Assembly (NCBI RefSeq): GCF_014636495.1
Contig: NZ_BMEM01000004.1
Coordinates: forward strand, 35,994 to 99,993
DNA length: 64,000 nt
Source of the DNA: Ornithinimicrobium tianjinense
GTDB taxonomy: Bacteria; Actinomycetota; Actinomycetes; Actinomycetales; Dermatophilaceae
Direction: 5' to 3'
Shown here: positions 1 through 8,370 of the stretch, one piece after another
Layout of the letters: each line of letters begins with the position of its first letter
Numbering within the stretch: the first letter of the stretch is position 1
The notes under the pieces: generated by a model
Told to the model about the DNA's origin: nothing
Database searches by the model: none
What the model saw: the letters and a program-made list of their open reading frames with translations, nothing else
Made by a program: the position numbers and the translations under genes

Positions 1-3
1 GGC

Positions 4-399
4 TCACTTGAGGGTGACGGTCGCGCCGGCGCCCTCGAGCTGCTCCTTGGCCTTGTTCGCGGCCTCCTTGTCGACCTTCTCCAGGACCGGCTTCGGAGCG
101 CCGTCGACGAGGTCCTTGGCCTCCTTCAGGCCGAGGGAGGTCAGCGCGCGGACCTCCTTGATGACCTGGATCTTCTTGTCACCGGCGGCCTCGAGGATGA
201 CGTCGAACTCGTCCTGCTCCTCGGCGGCGGCGCCGGCGTCAGCGCCGCCGGCGGCCGGGGCACCGGCAGCCGCGACGGCGACCGGGGCGGCAGCGGTGAC
301 CTCGAAGGTCTCCTCGAAAGCCTTGACGAACTCGGACAGCTCGATCAGGGTCATCTCCTTGAACTGGTCAAGGAGCTCCTCGGTGCTCAGCTTCGCCAT
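4..399 (-). CDS. rplL: 50S ribosomal protein L7/L12
   Basis: This 131-residue protein forms the L7/L12 stalk dimers that recruit translation GTPases to the ribosome. The N-terminal dimerisation helix is about residues 1-33. An Ala/Gly-rich hinge follows at about 35-60, then the C-terminal domain with [18 protein letters not shown] and [16 protein letters not shown]. The length is normal for actinobacteria. The ATG is preceded by an AAAGGA ribosome site. It lies 75 bases after rplJ on the same strand and is certainly co-transcribed with it. Confidence 0.98.
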   Translation of the reverse strand: MAKLSTEELLDQFKEMTLIELSEFVKAFEETFEVTAAAPVAVAAAGAPAAGGADAGAAAEEQDEFDVILEAAGDKKIQVIKEVRALTSLGLKEAKDLVDGAPKPVLEKVDKEAANKAKEQLEGAGATVTLK

Positions 400-474
400 G
401 ATGGCGTCCTTTCTGTTGGTGCCGTGAGTGGCGTTGTGATGGGGTGCTGGTCGCTGGCCTGGCGGCCGGGGCGA

Positions 475-1086
475 TCAGCTCTCGTCGCCACCCTCGGCGA
501 CGTCGGTGGTGGCCTCGGCCGGAGCCTCGGCGGGGGTCTCGGCAGCAGCCTCGACGGGAGCGGCGTCGCCCTGCTCCTCCACCTTCGCGCGCAGCGCGTC
601 GACGACCCGGGCGGTCTGCGACAGCGGGGCGGCGAAGAGGTAGACGGCCTTGCTCAGGTTCGCCTTCATGGCGCCGGCGAGCTTGGCCAGCAGGACCTCG
701 CGGGACTCCAGGTCCGCGAGCTTGGTGATCTCCTCCGGCGTCAACGGCTTACCGTCGAGGACACCGGCCTTGATGACCAGGGCCGGGTTGGCCTTGGCAA
801 AGTCACGCAGACCCTTGGCCGCCTCGACCGGGTCACCGGTGACGAAGGCGATGGCCGTGGGGCCCACAAGGTGCTCGTCGAGGCCCTCGATGCCGGCCTC
901 GGCAGCAGCACGCTTGGTCAGCGTGTTCTTCACCACGGAGTAGGTGGCGTGCTCGCGCATGGAGCTGCGCAGCGCGGTGAGCTGGCTCACCGTCAGACCG
1001 CGGTACTCCGTGAGCACGGCCGCGCCGGACGCGCGGAACTTCTCCGCGATGTCCGCGATGGCTGCAGCCTTCTGGGGCGTTGCCAT
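475..1086 (-). CDS. rplJ: 50S ribosomal protein L10
   Basis: The 203-residue L10 anchors the L7/L12 dimers at the stalk base. The start at [17 protein letters not shown] is chosen over a longer open frame because a GGAGG ribosome site lies just upstream of this ATG and homologues begin here. The core carries [19 protein letters not shown] and [17 protein letters not shown]. The C-terminal tail of about 30 residues is rich in Ala, Glu and Pro, as in other actinobacteria. L10 with L7/L12 commonly represses its own mRNA through the leader upstream. Confidence 0.97.
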   Translation of the reverse strand: MATPQKAAAIADIAEKFRASGAAVLTEYRGLTVSQLTALRSSMREHATYSVVKNTLTKRAAAEAGIEGLDEHLVGPTAIAFVTGDPVEAAKGLRDFAKANPALVIKAGVLDGKPLTPEEITKLADLESREVLLAKLAGAMKANLSKAVYLFAAPLSQTARVVDALRAKVEEQGDAAPVEAAAETPAEAPAEATTDVAEGGDES

Positions 1087-1403
1087 GTGGGCCTCCTTCG
1101 TCACGTGGTGCCGGCTACCCCCGGGCCCCCTCACGACAAGAGCCCCGGCGCAGAGGCGCACGGGGCTCGAATTCACGGCACGGACAGGGTCCGGCCACGT
1201 CGGCACGTACACTCCTGCGCTGGTCGCCCCTCGTTCGGGAACCTTCGGTCGGCATCTCCGGAACTTGCGCTCCGGGCACGCCGACGACCGGCGGTCATTG
1301 GGTATACCGCAAGGGTACGGCATACCTCCTCCCCCACCCAAATCTCGTGAGCCACGGCACCCGATTGCTGACGGGAGCCCCTTTCATCAGGTAGGACTGC
1401 CCC
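1087..1403. other. Intergenic region, rplJ / esterase divergent promoters
   Basis: No gene is visible in these 317 bases. The stretch holds the rplJ leader hairpin and, by position, the divergent promoters of rplJ and the esterase gene. Near 1301-1326 it contains an imperfect inverted pair, GGTATACCG and GGCATACC, related to the abundant octamer described in the findings. Confidence 0.6.
1140..1168 (-). promoter_or_regulatory. Hairpin in rplJ leader (L10-leader candidate)
   Basis: An 8-bp stem, GAGCCCCG pairing with CGGGGCTC, sits about 55 bases upstream of the rplJ start codon on the transcribed strand. Autogenous L10(L12)4 binding to a leader at this position is established for many bacteria. 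Assignment here rests on position and the hairpin; the kink-turn was not verified. Confidence 0.4.
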
Positions 1404-2129
1404 ATGAAGTCTGTCGAGCGCTGGCACTCCGACCGTATGCAGCAGGAGATCACCCTGGTCCGCTGGGGCCACGACGGCGTTCCGGTGCTGGCGCTGCCGA
1501 CGGCGGGCGGTGACGCGGAGGAGGTCGAGCGCCACAAGCTGGTGGGCGTGCTCGGGGACCTGATCGAGGCCGGCCACATCCGGCTCTACTCGTGCGACAG
1601 CGTCGCGGGCCGGGCGATGATGCACGGCGACGGCGACGTGGCCTACCGGTGCTGGCTGCTCAACCAGTTCCAGCAGGCCGTGGCCCACGAGGTCGTGCCG
1701 GCGATCCAGAGCGACTCCGGTCACCAGCTCGTGACCGTGGCCGGCTCCTCGATCGGCGCCTTCAACGCCGTCGCCCTGATCAGCCGCTACCCGCACCTGT
1801 TCCGGCTGGCGATCGCGATGAGCGGCACGTTCGACATCCAGCGCTTCATCGGCGGCTACACCGACGACCTCTACTACGCCACGCCGCGACGCTTCCTGCC
1901 GGGGATGAACGGCTCGAGACTGGAGCTGCTGCGCCAGCGCTTCGTCATGCTGGCCTCGGGCACCGGTGCCTGGGAGGACATCGAGGAGTCCTGGAAGATG
2001 GCCGACGTGCTCGGCGCGCGCGGCATCCCCAACCGGGTCGACAACTGGGGGCCGGCCTACGAGCACGAGTGGCCTACCTGGTGGGCGATGCTGCCGCAGT
2101 ACCTCCGCGAGTTCCTGCAGGTCGGCTGA
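1404..2129 (+). CDS. Putative esterase, alpha/beta hydrolase fold
   Basis: This 241-residue cytoplasmic protein has no signal peptide. The nucleophile elbow is GSSIGAFNA (about residues 114-122), a G-x-S-x-G serine motif, followed by SRYPHLFRLAIAMSGTFD, typical of esterase D/COG4947-type enzymes. The candidate acid/His region is NWGPAYEHEWPTWW near residues 217-230. The substrate is unknown. The gene is transcribed away from rplJ, and its 3' end overlaps the convergent DUF817 gene by 56 bases. Confidence 0.8.
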   Translation: MKSVERWHSDRMQQEITLVRWGHDGVPVLALPTAGGDAEEVERHKLVGVLGDLIEAGHIRLYSCDSVAGRAMMHGDGDVAYRCWLLNQFQQAVAHEVVPAIQSDSGHQLVTVAGSSIGAFNAVALISRYPHLFRLAIAMSGTFDIQRFIGGYTDDLYYATPRRFLPGMNGSRLELLRQRFVMLASGTGAWEDIEESWKMADVLGARGIPNRVDNWGPAYEHEWPTWWAMLPQYLREFLQVG

Positions 2130-3012
2130 CGTCTGCGTCGGTGCCCGGCTTGGCGTCGACGCTCGGCTCGGCGTCGGGCCCGCGCGGCGGGTAGACCCAC
2201 GTGACGAGCACGACCGAGAGCGTCATGAGCAGGAACCACGAGCTGATCTTCCCCGCGTGCACCATGTCCCACGCCACCTGCTGGTTCGGGTAGAGCCACC
2301 CACCGGCGAAGGTCGCGACGTTCTCGGCCAGCCAGATGACCACGGCGACGAGGACGAACGAGGCGAGCACCGGCATACGGACGACCCTGCGGTGCACCCT
2401 GACATGCATCTGGGCTCGGCCCCAGACCACGGCGACCGCGAGGACGAGCGGCCAGCGCAGGTCGGGGAGCCAGTGGTGGGTGAAGAAGTTGACGTAGGCA
2501 CCGACCGCCACGACCGAGGTCAGCCACAGCGGCGGCCAGCCCGAGAAGCGCAGGTCGAAGAGACGGTGCACGCGGACCATGTAGCTGCCGACCGCGGCAT
2601 ACATGAAGCCGCTCCACAGCGGCACGCCGCCGATCCGCAGGACGCCTCCGTCGGGGTAGGCCCAGGAGCCGACAGCGGTCTTGAAGAGCTCCATGACCGT
2701 GCCGACGAGGTGGAAGAGCAGGATCACCCGCAGCTCGCGCGGGGTCTCGAGGCGGGAGACGAGCATGGCGACTTGGATCAGGGCCGCGAGCAGGACGAGC
2801 AGGTCGTTGCGGGCGAGGGCCAGACCGTCCGGATAGAGGCGGGTCACGAGCAGGACCAGCAGCATCAGACCGCCGAAGAGCGCCGCCCAGCCCTGCTTGA
2901 CGACGAAGACGGCGCCCTCGACGGCCCAGCCCTCGCGCCGGCCGAGGCCATGGCGTGCCCCGGAGCGCAACCGGTGCTCGAGGGGCGTCAGCTGGTTGCG
3001 CTCCGGGATCAC
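2074..3012 (-). CDS. DUF817 family integral membrane protein
   Basis: This 312-residue polytopic membrane protein has about eight hydrophobic helices. The segments TVMELFKTAVGSWAYPDG, FMYAAVGSYMVRVHRLFDL and NFFTHHWLPDLRW are characteristic of the uncharacterised DUF817 family. The C-terminal 40 residues are polar and probably disordered. No function is established for the family. The gene ends inside the convergent esterase gene. Its start is separated from the divergent peptidase by a long palindromic repeat. Confidence 0.8.
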   Translation of the reverse strand: MIPERNQLTPLEHRLRSGARHGLGRREGWAVEGAVFVVKQGWAALFGGLMLLVLLVTRLYPDGLALARNDLLVLLAALIQVAMLVSRLETPRELRVILLFHLVGTVMELFKTAVGSWAYPDGGVLRIGGVPLWSGFMYAAVGSYMVRVHRLFDLRFSGWPPLWLTSVVAVGAYVNFFTHHWLPDLRWPLVLAVAVVWGRAQMHVRVHRRVVRMPVLASFVLVAVVIWLAENVATFAGGWLYPNQQVAWDMVHAGKISSWFLLMTLSVVLVTWVYPPRGPDAEPSVDAKPGTDADVSRPAGTRGGTAAASPTR

Positions 3013-3125
3013 GCTGCGACGCTAGGCAGCGGGGCTGAGCGTGCGCTGGGGGTCTGCCGAGGTGAGGCTGGGAGTGCGGTGGGGGGAGGGAGGTGAGGTG
3101 CCTCGATGGCGCTGACGTCATGGCG

Positions 3126-3181
3126 CACACTTCCGGCAAGCATTCGTTGGTCAGTTCCAACGAATCCTTGGCGGAAGTGTG
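3126..3181. repeat. Long palindromic intergenic repeat, copy 1
   Basis: Two 25-base arms (3126-3150 and 3157-3181) pair with two mismatches around the loop TCAGTT. The outer arm is CACACTTCC and the loop-proximal arm ATTCGTTGG. Related copies lie at 5492-5553 and 47093-47148. This one lies upstream of both divergent genes, so it is not a simple terminator. Confidence 0.85.
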
Positions 3182-3295
3182 TGTCATGGCTCGCCGGCCG
3201 GCGGCGGGGCTGGCGGGTGGCGGGGCTGCTGGCGTGTGACGGGGCCGGCCGGTGGCGGGGCTGTCCGGTGGCGGGGCTGCTGGCAGGATCGGGAC

Positions 3296-4369
3296 ATGGC
3301 TGGTCTGACGGACGTCCCCGGGGTGCGGGTCGCGCACGTGACGCTCGGCGACGGCGCACGCACGGGCGTGACGTGCGTCCTCCCCCACTCCCGCGACCTG
3401 CTGGCGGACCCGGTGACGGCTGCGGTGCACGTGGTCAACGGCTACGGCAAGCCGGTGGGGCTGGCCCAGGTCGCCGAGCTGGGCGAGATCGAGACGCCGG
3501 TCGTGCTGACGAACACCCTCGGGGTGGGCGCCGCGCACGAGGGGATCGTGCGGCACCTGCTCGCCCGGCACCCCGACCTCGGTCGCCCGACGACGGTCAA
3601 CCCGGTCGTGCTCGAGTGCAACGACGGGCGGCTCAACGACCTGCGGGCGCTCGCGGTCAGGCCTGAGCACGTGCTCGAGGCGGTGCGGCTCGCAGAGGCT
3701 CGGCCGGACGGCCACGAGGTCGAGGAGGGCGCGGTCGGTGCGGGCCACGGGATGGTGGCCTTCGGCTGGAAGGGTGGCATCGGCACCGCCTCCGCACCCG
3801 TCGACGACAGGGTATGGCGCGCCACCCTCGGCGCCCTCGTCCTGACCAACATGGGGCGACCGGAGGACCTGGTCGTGCGGGGCGTCGCGGTGGACGCACG
3901 GCCGCCAGGCGGCGGCGTGGGCGGCGAGCGGGACAGCGGCGAGGGCGGCGGGCGGGACATCCCCGGGGGCGGCGAGCGGGACAGCGGCGAGGGCGGCGGG
4001 CAGGACATCGGCGGCGGCAATGGCGATGGCGAAGGTGCGCAGGGGCTCGCTGCCGACCCCGTCGACGGCTCGGTCATCGTGCTGCTGGCCACGGACGCGC
4101 CCCTGGACTCACGCCAGCTCGGCCGGCTTGCGCGGCGCGCCCAGAACGGGTTGGCTCGCACGGGGGTCCCGACCGCCCATGGGTCCGGGGAGTTCGTGCT
4201 GGCCTGGACCACCGCTCGGCCGGAGCACCGCCGCGACGGCGACTGGCTGCGGCCGTGGTTCGCGGCCGTCGCCGACGTGGTCGAGGAGGCGGTGCTCTCC
4301 TCGATGCGCGCGGCGCGGACGACGGTCGGCTGCGACGGGTCGGTGGTGCACCGCTGCCCGGTGCTCTGA
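3296..4369 (+). CDS. P1 family peptidase (DmpA/S58 aminopeptidase)
   Basis: This 357-residue member of the autoprocessing N-terminal nucleophile family includes DmpA-type aminopeptidases. It has VNGYGKPVGLAQ, LTNTLGVGAA, VVLECNDGRLND and GAGHGMVAFGWKGGIGTAS. The conserved cleavage site is DGSVIVLLATDAPL, in which Ser259 would become the N-terminal nucleophile after self-cleavage. The inter-domain linker, about residues 203-247, is very Gly-rich and contains a near-perfect duplication of GGGERDSGEGGG followed by R/Q-D-I. The start is the ATG opening MAGLTDVPG. Upstream DNA is a run of GGGGCTG-like repeats. Confidence 0.88.
   Translation: MAGLTDVPGVRVAHVTLGDGARTGVTCVLPHSRDLLADPVTAAVHVVNGYGKPVGLAQVAELGEIETPVVLTNTLGVGAAHEGIVRHLLARHPDLGRPTTVNPVVLECNDGRLNDLRALAVRPEHVLEAVRLAEARPDGHEVEEGAVGAGHGMVAFGWKGGIGTASAPVDDRVWRATLGALVLTNMGRPEDLVVRGVAVDARPPGGGVGGERDSGEGGGRDIPGGGERDSGEGGGQDIGGGNGDGEGAQGLAADPVDGSVIVLLATDAPLDSRQLGRLARRAQNGLARTGVPTAHGSGEFVLAWTTARPEHRRDGDWLRPWFAAVADVVEEAVLSSMRAARTTVGCDGSVVHRCPVL
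3907..4016 (+). repeat. In-frame direct repeats in the P1 peptidase linker
   Basis: Units encoding GGGERDSGEGGG and its R/Q-D-I ending occur twice in frame (about 3922-3960 and 3967-4005). A preceding Gly-rich stretch is related. The repeat lies between the core and the autocleavage site and looks like a recent slippage expansion. Confidence 0.75.
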
Positions 4370-4480
4370 GACCCGTCGCTCGTGATGGGCCCCGCCCGCA
4401 CCCGGCCGGACCACCGGACCTGACCCACGGCATAAGGACCGAAGGAGGGGCTGCGCGGCTCGCGGACCCTGGCTCGGCCG

Positions 4481-5467
4481 TCAGGCGGCGCGGGCGTCGG
4501 CCCGCGCGAACGCTGCCGTGATCAGCTCGTGGACGCGACCGGGGTCGTCGAGGTCGGCCCAGGTGAGCCGCACGACCTCGTAGCCCAGGGCGCGCAGCCG
4601 GTCCTCGCGCAGCTTCTCCTGCCGGAGGACCTCCGGGCTGGTGTACTTCATCAGCCCGTCGAACTCCACGATCGTCCTCCTCGACCTGAAGAGGAAGTCC
4701 ACCCTCCCGAGGGCGGCTCCGGAGAGGTCGCGGATCCACACCTGGCGCTCGAAGCTCAGCAGTCCCAGCGCGAGCATCACCTCGCTGCAGCGCGTCTCGC
4801 CGGCGGACTCGTGCTCGCCCGTGGCACGGTCCAGCGTCGCCTGCAGCGCCCGCCGGCCCGGGCGGGCGGTGAAGAGCGTGCGTGCCGCGACGAGATCGTC
4901 GTGCGTCGTCTGCTGAAGATGCAGCGCCGAGTCAGTGCTCACCAGCCCCGGAATCGTCCCGAACCGCACGGCCACCTGCAAGCACGCCACGGCGGCACCG
5001 ACGACGCGGACACCAGCGGGCGTCGTGTGCACCTGGTCCTCGGGCAGGGCCTCGTGGACGACCAGCGCGTTGGCCCGCCGCCCCCTCACCCCGTCGGTGC
5101 GGACCATGTGCACGTCGTCGTCGGTGCCGAAGTGGCTGACGCCCAGGACGACCAGAGCGCTGTGGTGGCTGAGTGCATACGGACCCTGGCCGTCCGGGTC
5201 CAGGGCGTGCAGCACGGCGCGGGCGCGCAGGTCGTGACGCTCCCACGCGGCCAGGCCCGCCCAGCGCGCACCGTCGACGAACGTTCCGCGGCGGATCTTC
5301 GCGAGCCGGCCACCCTCGACCGCCGACCGGATCCCGAAGGTGTCCAGGCCCCCGCACCGCAGCTCTGCCGCCGTGACCACGCCGTCGCTGGCCTTGAGCA
5401 GCGCCTCGATGATGTCCATGCCGCCCAGCATGGCCGCCGCGGCCAGCCCACGACCGCGGCTGTCCAC
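4481..5467 (-). CDS. AbiEi-like N-terminal HTH plus DUF559/Vsr-like domain protein
   Basis: The N-terminal half (IIEALLKASDGVVTAAELRCGGLDTFGIRSAVEGGRLAKIRRGTF) resembles the winged-helix region of AbiEi antitoxins. The C-terminal third (RVDFLFRSRRTIVEFDGLMKY ... LGYEVVRLTWADL) matches the Vsr/DUF559 PD-(D/E)xK endonuclease-like fold. The chosen GTG start has GAGGTGA seven bases upstream. An ATG at 5419 is the alternative. No AbiEii nucleotidyltransferase toxin lies beside it, so it is not a standard type IV toxin-antitoxin pair; such fusions are common orphans in actinobacteria. Function is unproven. Confidence 0.7.
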   Translation of the reverse strand: MDSRGRGLAAAAMLGGMDIIEALLKASDGVVTAAELRCGGLDTFGIRSAVEGGRLAKIRRGTFVDGARWAGLAAWERHDLRARAVLHALDPDGQGPYALSHHSALVVLGVSHFGTDDDVHMVRTDGVRGRRANALVVHEALPEDQVHTTPAGVRVVGAAVACLQVAVRFGTIPGLVSTDSALHLQQTTHDDLVAARTLFTARPGRRALQATLDRATGEHESAGETRCSEVMLALGLLSFERQVWIRDLSGAALGRVDFLFRSRRTIVEFDGLMKYTSPEVLRQEKLREDRLRALGYEVVRLTWADLDDPGRVHELITAAFARADARAA

Positions 5468-5491
5468 AGGCTCCTCACCTCTGAATTCATG

Positions 5492-5553
5492 GCGCACACT
5501 TCCAGCAAGAATTCGTTGGAACTGACCAACGAATCCTTGACGGAAGTGTGCGC
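5492..5553. repeat. Long palindromic intergenic repeat, copy 2
   Basis: Arms 5492-5519 and 5526-5553 surround the loop AACTGA. The stem is about 28 bp, beginning GCGCACACTTCC and ending ATTCGTTGG. It lies between the AbiEi-like gene's 5' end and the rplA terminator. Same family as 3126-3181 and 47093-47148. Confidence 0.85.
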
Positions 5554-5608
5554 TTTGAGGTGGGGGGTATGACGAAGGCGGCCGGTATGACCCCGGCAGC
5601 CGGCATGA

Positions 5609-5642
5609 CGAAGGCCCCCGACGTGGACGTCGGGGGCCTTCG
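5609..5642 (-). terminator. rplA-rplK terminator hairpin
   Basis: A perfect stem CGAAGGCCCCCGAC / GTCGGGGGCCTTCG with a short loop lies 40 bases after the rplA stop codon. There is no T-tract, which is usual for GC-rich actinobacteria. Confidence 0.85.
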
Positions 5643-5684
5643 CAGCTCAGCAGCTCAGCGGTTCAGCCGCTGTGCTGCTCGGTG

Positions 5685-6398
5685 TCACTCGGCGGCGTCG
5701 GCCACCAGGCTGCTCACGCGCGAGGGGTCGACCGGGATGCCGGGGCCCATCGTGGTGGCGACGGTCGCCTTGGTGATGTAGCGACCCTTGGAGGCGGACG
5801 GCTTCAGACGCAGGATCTCGTCCATCGCCGCGCCGTAGTTCTCGACGAGCGCCTTCTCCTCGAAGGAGGTCTTGCCGATGATGAAGTGGAGGTTGCTGTG
5901 CTTGTCCACGCGGAACTCGATCTTGCCGCCCTTGATGTCGGAGACGGCCTTGGCGGTGTCCATCGTGACGGTGCCGGTCTTCGGGTTCGGCATGAGGCCG
6001 CGGGGACCGAGGACCTTGCCGAGACGACCGACCTTGCCCATCAGGTCCGGGGTGGCGACGACGGCGTCGAAGTCGGTCCAGCCGCCGGCGATCTTCTCGA
6101 TCATGTCGTCCGAGCCGACGAAGTCCGCGCCGGCCTCACGGGCGGCCTCGGCCTTGTCACCGTTGGCGATGACCAGCACGCGGGCCGTCTTACCGGTGCC
6201 GTTCGGCAGGTTGACGGTGCCGCGGACGAGCTGGTCGGCCTTGCGGGGGTCGACACCGAGACGGAGCGCGACCTCGATGGTCGCGTCGTACTTCGTGGTC
6301 GAGGTCTCCTTGGCGAGGCGGACAGCCTCGACGGGGGTGTAGAGCTTGCCGTCCTCGATCTTCTCGGCGGCGGCCTGGTATGCCTTGCTGCGCTTCAT
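5685..6398 (-). CDS. rplA: 50S ribosomal protein L1
   Basis: The 237-residue L1 binds 23S rRNA at the L1 stalk and assists E-site tRNA release. Diagnostic segments are [61 protein letters not shown] and [19 protein letters not shown]. Length and start are normal. It follows rplK after about 106 bases that contain a strong hairpin at 6466-6496, so part of the transcripts from rplK may stop before it. Confidence 0.98.
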   Translation of the reverse strand: MKRSKAYQAAAEKIEDGKLYTPVEAVRLAKETSTTKYDATIEVALRLGVDPRKADQLVRGTVNLPNGTGKTARVLVIANGDKAEAAREAGADFVGSDDMIEKIAGGWTDFDAVVATPDLMGKVGRLGKVLGPRGLMPNPKTGTVTMDTAKAVSDIKGGKIEFRVDKHSNLHFIIGKTSFEEKALVENYGAAMDEILRLKPSASKGRYITKATVATTMGPGIPVDPSRVSSLVADAAE

Positions 6399-6465
6399 GG
6401 TGCTGCTCCTGTGAATGGTGGTGGAGGTGTGGTACGGGCCGAAGCGGGCCCTGCCACGGAGGTGA

Positions 6466-6496
6466 GGTATGCCGTCCCGGTGCGGGACGGCATACC
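6466..6496. terminator. rplK-rplA spacer hairpin built from inverted GGTATGCC motifs
   Basis: A perfect 13-bp stem has arms 6466-6478 and 6484-6496 and the five-base loop GGTGC. The outer eight base pairs are the abundant octamer GGTATGCC and its complement. By position it can attenuate rplK transcripts before rplA. Confidence 0.8.
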
Positions 6497-6504
6497 CCGG
6501 GAAA

Positions 6505-6933
6505 TCACTCGGTGGTGATGCCCATCGAGCGGGCGGTGCCCGCGATGATGCGCTTGGCCATGTCGAGGTCGTTGGCGTTGAGGTCCTGCATCTTCATCTC
6601 GGCGATCTCGGTGAGCTGCGCGTCGGTGAGCTTGGCGACCTTGGTCTTGTGCGGCTCGGCGGAACCCTTCGGGACGCCCGCGGCCTTCTTGATCAGCTCG
6701 GCGGCCGGCGGCGTCTTGGTGACGAAGGTGAACGAGCGGTCCTCGTAGACCGTGATCTCGACCGGGATGACGTTGCCGCGCTGGGACTCCGTCGCGGCGT
6801 TGTACGCCTTGACGAACTCCATGATGTTGACGCCGTGCTGACCGAGGGCGGGACCGACGGGGGGTGCCGGGGTGGCCGCACCGGCCTGGATCTGCAGCTT
6901 GATGAAGCCGGAGACCTTCTTCTTGGGGGGCAT
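6505..6933 (-). CDS. rplK: 50S ribosomal protein L11
   Basis: The 142-residue L11 belongs to the GTPase-associated centre. The N-terminal [37 protein letters not shown] and the C-terminal rRNA-binding [21 protein letters not shown] are textbook L11. It follows nusG after about 80 bases. The order secE-nusG-rplK-rplA is the conserved bacterial arrangement. Confidence 0.98.
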   Translation of the reverse strand: MPPKKKVSGFIKLQIQAGAATPAPPVGPALGQHGVNIMEFVKAYNAATESQRGNVIPVEITVYEDRSFTFVTKTPPAAELIKKAAGVPKGSAEPHKTKVAKLTDAQLTEIAEMKMQDLNANDLDMAKRIIAGTARSMGITTE

Positions 6934-7011
6934 GGTGCCTCTTTCGTGTTGTGGGCCGACGCCGTGGGCGATGACCCGGTTGCATGACCCGCGCCGGTCG
7001 GCGCGGGGGGA

Positions 7012-7824
7012 TCAGATCTTGGCGACCTGGTTGAACGACAGCTCGACCGGGGTCTCGCGGCCGAAGATCGAGACCAGCACCTTGAGCTTGTGGCTCTCGG
7101 GGATGACCTCGGAGATCGTGGCGGGCAGGGTCTCGAACGGACCCTCCATGACGGTGACGGACTCGCCGACCTCGAAGTCGACCTCGACGGCGGGAGCGGT
7201 GCCACCCGACGCGGCGGCCGCGGCGCCCTTGGCGGCCGGGGCGGCGGCGGGGGCCTCGAAGCGCGGGGCGAGCATGGAGACGACCTCGTCGATCGACAGC
7301 GGCACCGGCTGGTGCGCGTTACCGACGAAGCCGGTCACGCCCGGGGTGTGGCGGACGGCGCCCCAGGAGGCGTCGGTGAGGTCCATGCGGACCAGGACGT
7401 AGCCGGGCATCCGGACGCGACGGACCAGCTTGGGCTGGCCGTTCTTGATCTCGCGCACCTCCTCCATGGGGACCTCCACCTCGTAGATGTAGTCCTCCAT
7501 GTTGAGGCTGGTGATGCGGGTCTCGAGGTTGTGCTTGACGCGGTTCTCGTAGCCGGCGTAGGAGTGGATGACGAACCAGTCGCCGAACTTGCCGCGCAGG
7601 TTGGCCTTGAACTCCTCGAGCGGGTCGACCTCGGCGTCCTCGTCGGCAGCGTCCTCGACGGTGGCGTCGGCGTCGACGTCCTCGGTGGTCTCGTCGGCCT
7701 CGACGTCCTCGACCTCGTCGGCGACCTCAGCGCTGTCGACCTCGTCGGCCGTCTCCTCGCTCGCGGGGTCGACGAAGAGCTCGTCCTCGACGGGGAGGTC
7801 GTTCTGCGGGGTCTGCTCGGACAT
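7012..7824 (-). CDS. nusG: Transcription termination/antitermination factor NusG
   Basis: The 270-residue NusG has an acidic N-terminal extension of about 80 residues (D/E/V/A-rich), as in other actinobacteria. The NGN domain follows ([22 protein letters not shown] ... [19 protein letters not shown]). An Ala-rich linker leads to the KOW domain ([19 protein letters not shown]). NusG binds RNA polymerase and modulates pausing and Rho action. It lies about 60 bases downstream of secE. Confidence 0.97.
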   Translation of the reverse strand: MSEQTPQNDLPVEDELFVDPASEETADEVDSAEVADEVEDVEADETTEDVDADATVEDAADEDAEVDPLEEFKANLRGKFGDWFVIHSYAGYENRVKHNLETRITSLNMEDYIYEVEVPMEEVREIKNGQPKLVRRVRMPGYVLVRMDLTDASWGAVRHTPGVTGFVGNAHQPVPLSIDEVVSMLAPRFEAPAAAPAAKGAAAAASGGTAPAVEVDFEVGESVTVMEGPFETLPATISEVIPESHKLKVLVSIFGRETPVELSFNQVAKI

Positions 7825-7887
7825 GCCCTACTTCCTCGGTTCTGGCGGCGCGGGGGTGCGCTGCCGGTGAGCTCGGCCGGTCTGGGC

Positions 7888-8133
7888 TCAGCGCCCGAAG
7901 ACCAGCCCCATGAGCCACTGGAACAACTGGTCCAGGCCGAAGACGAAGGCCATCACGGCCGCGACGAAGACGAGCACCACGATCGTGTAGGTGATCAGCT
8001 CACGCCGCGTCGGCTGGACAACCTTGCGCAGCTCGGCCATGACCTGCGCGAGGAAGGTCGCGGGGCGGGCCGGCTGACCGGCGCCGCCCTGGCTGCGCGC
8101 GACACCCTCGATGTCGTGGGCCTGGTTCGCCAC
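7888..8133 (-). CDS. secE: Preprotein translocase subunit SecE
   Basis: This 81-residue single-span subunit of the SecYEG channel was recovered from within a much longer open frame. The GTG start (MANQAHDIEGVARSQG) has GGAAGG six bases upstream. The amphipathic helix FLAQVMAELRKVVQPTRREL precedes the membrane helix ITYTIVVLVFVAAVMAFVFGLD. The short length and location between tRNA-Trp and nusG are standard. Confidence 0.96.
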   Translation of the reverse strand: MANQAHDIEGVARSQGGAGQPARPATFLAQVMAELRKVVQPTRRELITYTIVVLVFVAAVMAFVFGLDQLFQWLMGLVFGR

Positions 8134-8197
8134 AGGTCGCCTTCCGTCGTGCAGATCGATGGTCCCGACCGGGCCGGGTCGGCCGTGGTCGTTCGCG

Positions 8198-8270
8198 CAG
8201 GGCATGAGGGACTCGAACCCCCAACCGCCGGTTTTGGAGACCGGTGCTCTACCAATTGAGCTAATGCCCT
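8198..8270 (-). tRNA. tRNA-Trp (CCA)
   Basis: On the minus strand the acceptor stem AGGGCAT pairs with ATGCCCT. The D-arm is AGCTCAATTGGTAGAGC and the anticodon loop CTCCAAA carries CCA. The T-arm is GGGGGTTCGAGTCCC and the discriminator is G. No encoded CCA tail is seen. It lies just upstream of secE, as in many actinobacteria. Confidence 0.97.
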
Positions 8271-8370
8271 TCACCGGGTGCTCTGGCGTCGACCTGCGTT
8301 GGGGGCAGGCTGACGCACGGGGCGAACACCCGAACAGGCAGTCTACGTGAGCGGATAGCCAGGTGCAAAG

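Noticed and set aside
5489-5572. Short open frames across the palindrome (peptides like xHTSxNSLEL)
   Set aside because: They recur only because the palindrome recurs. Both strands give the same peptide from paired arms, and no ribosome site is present.
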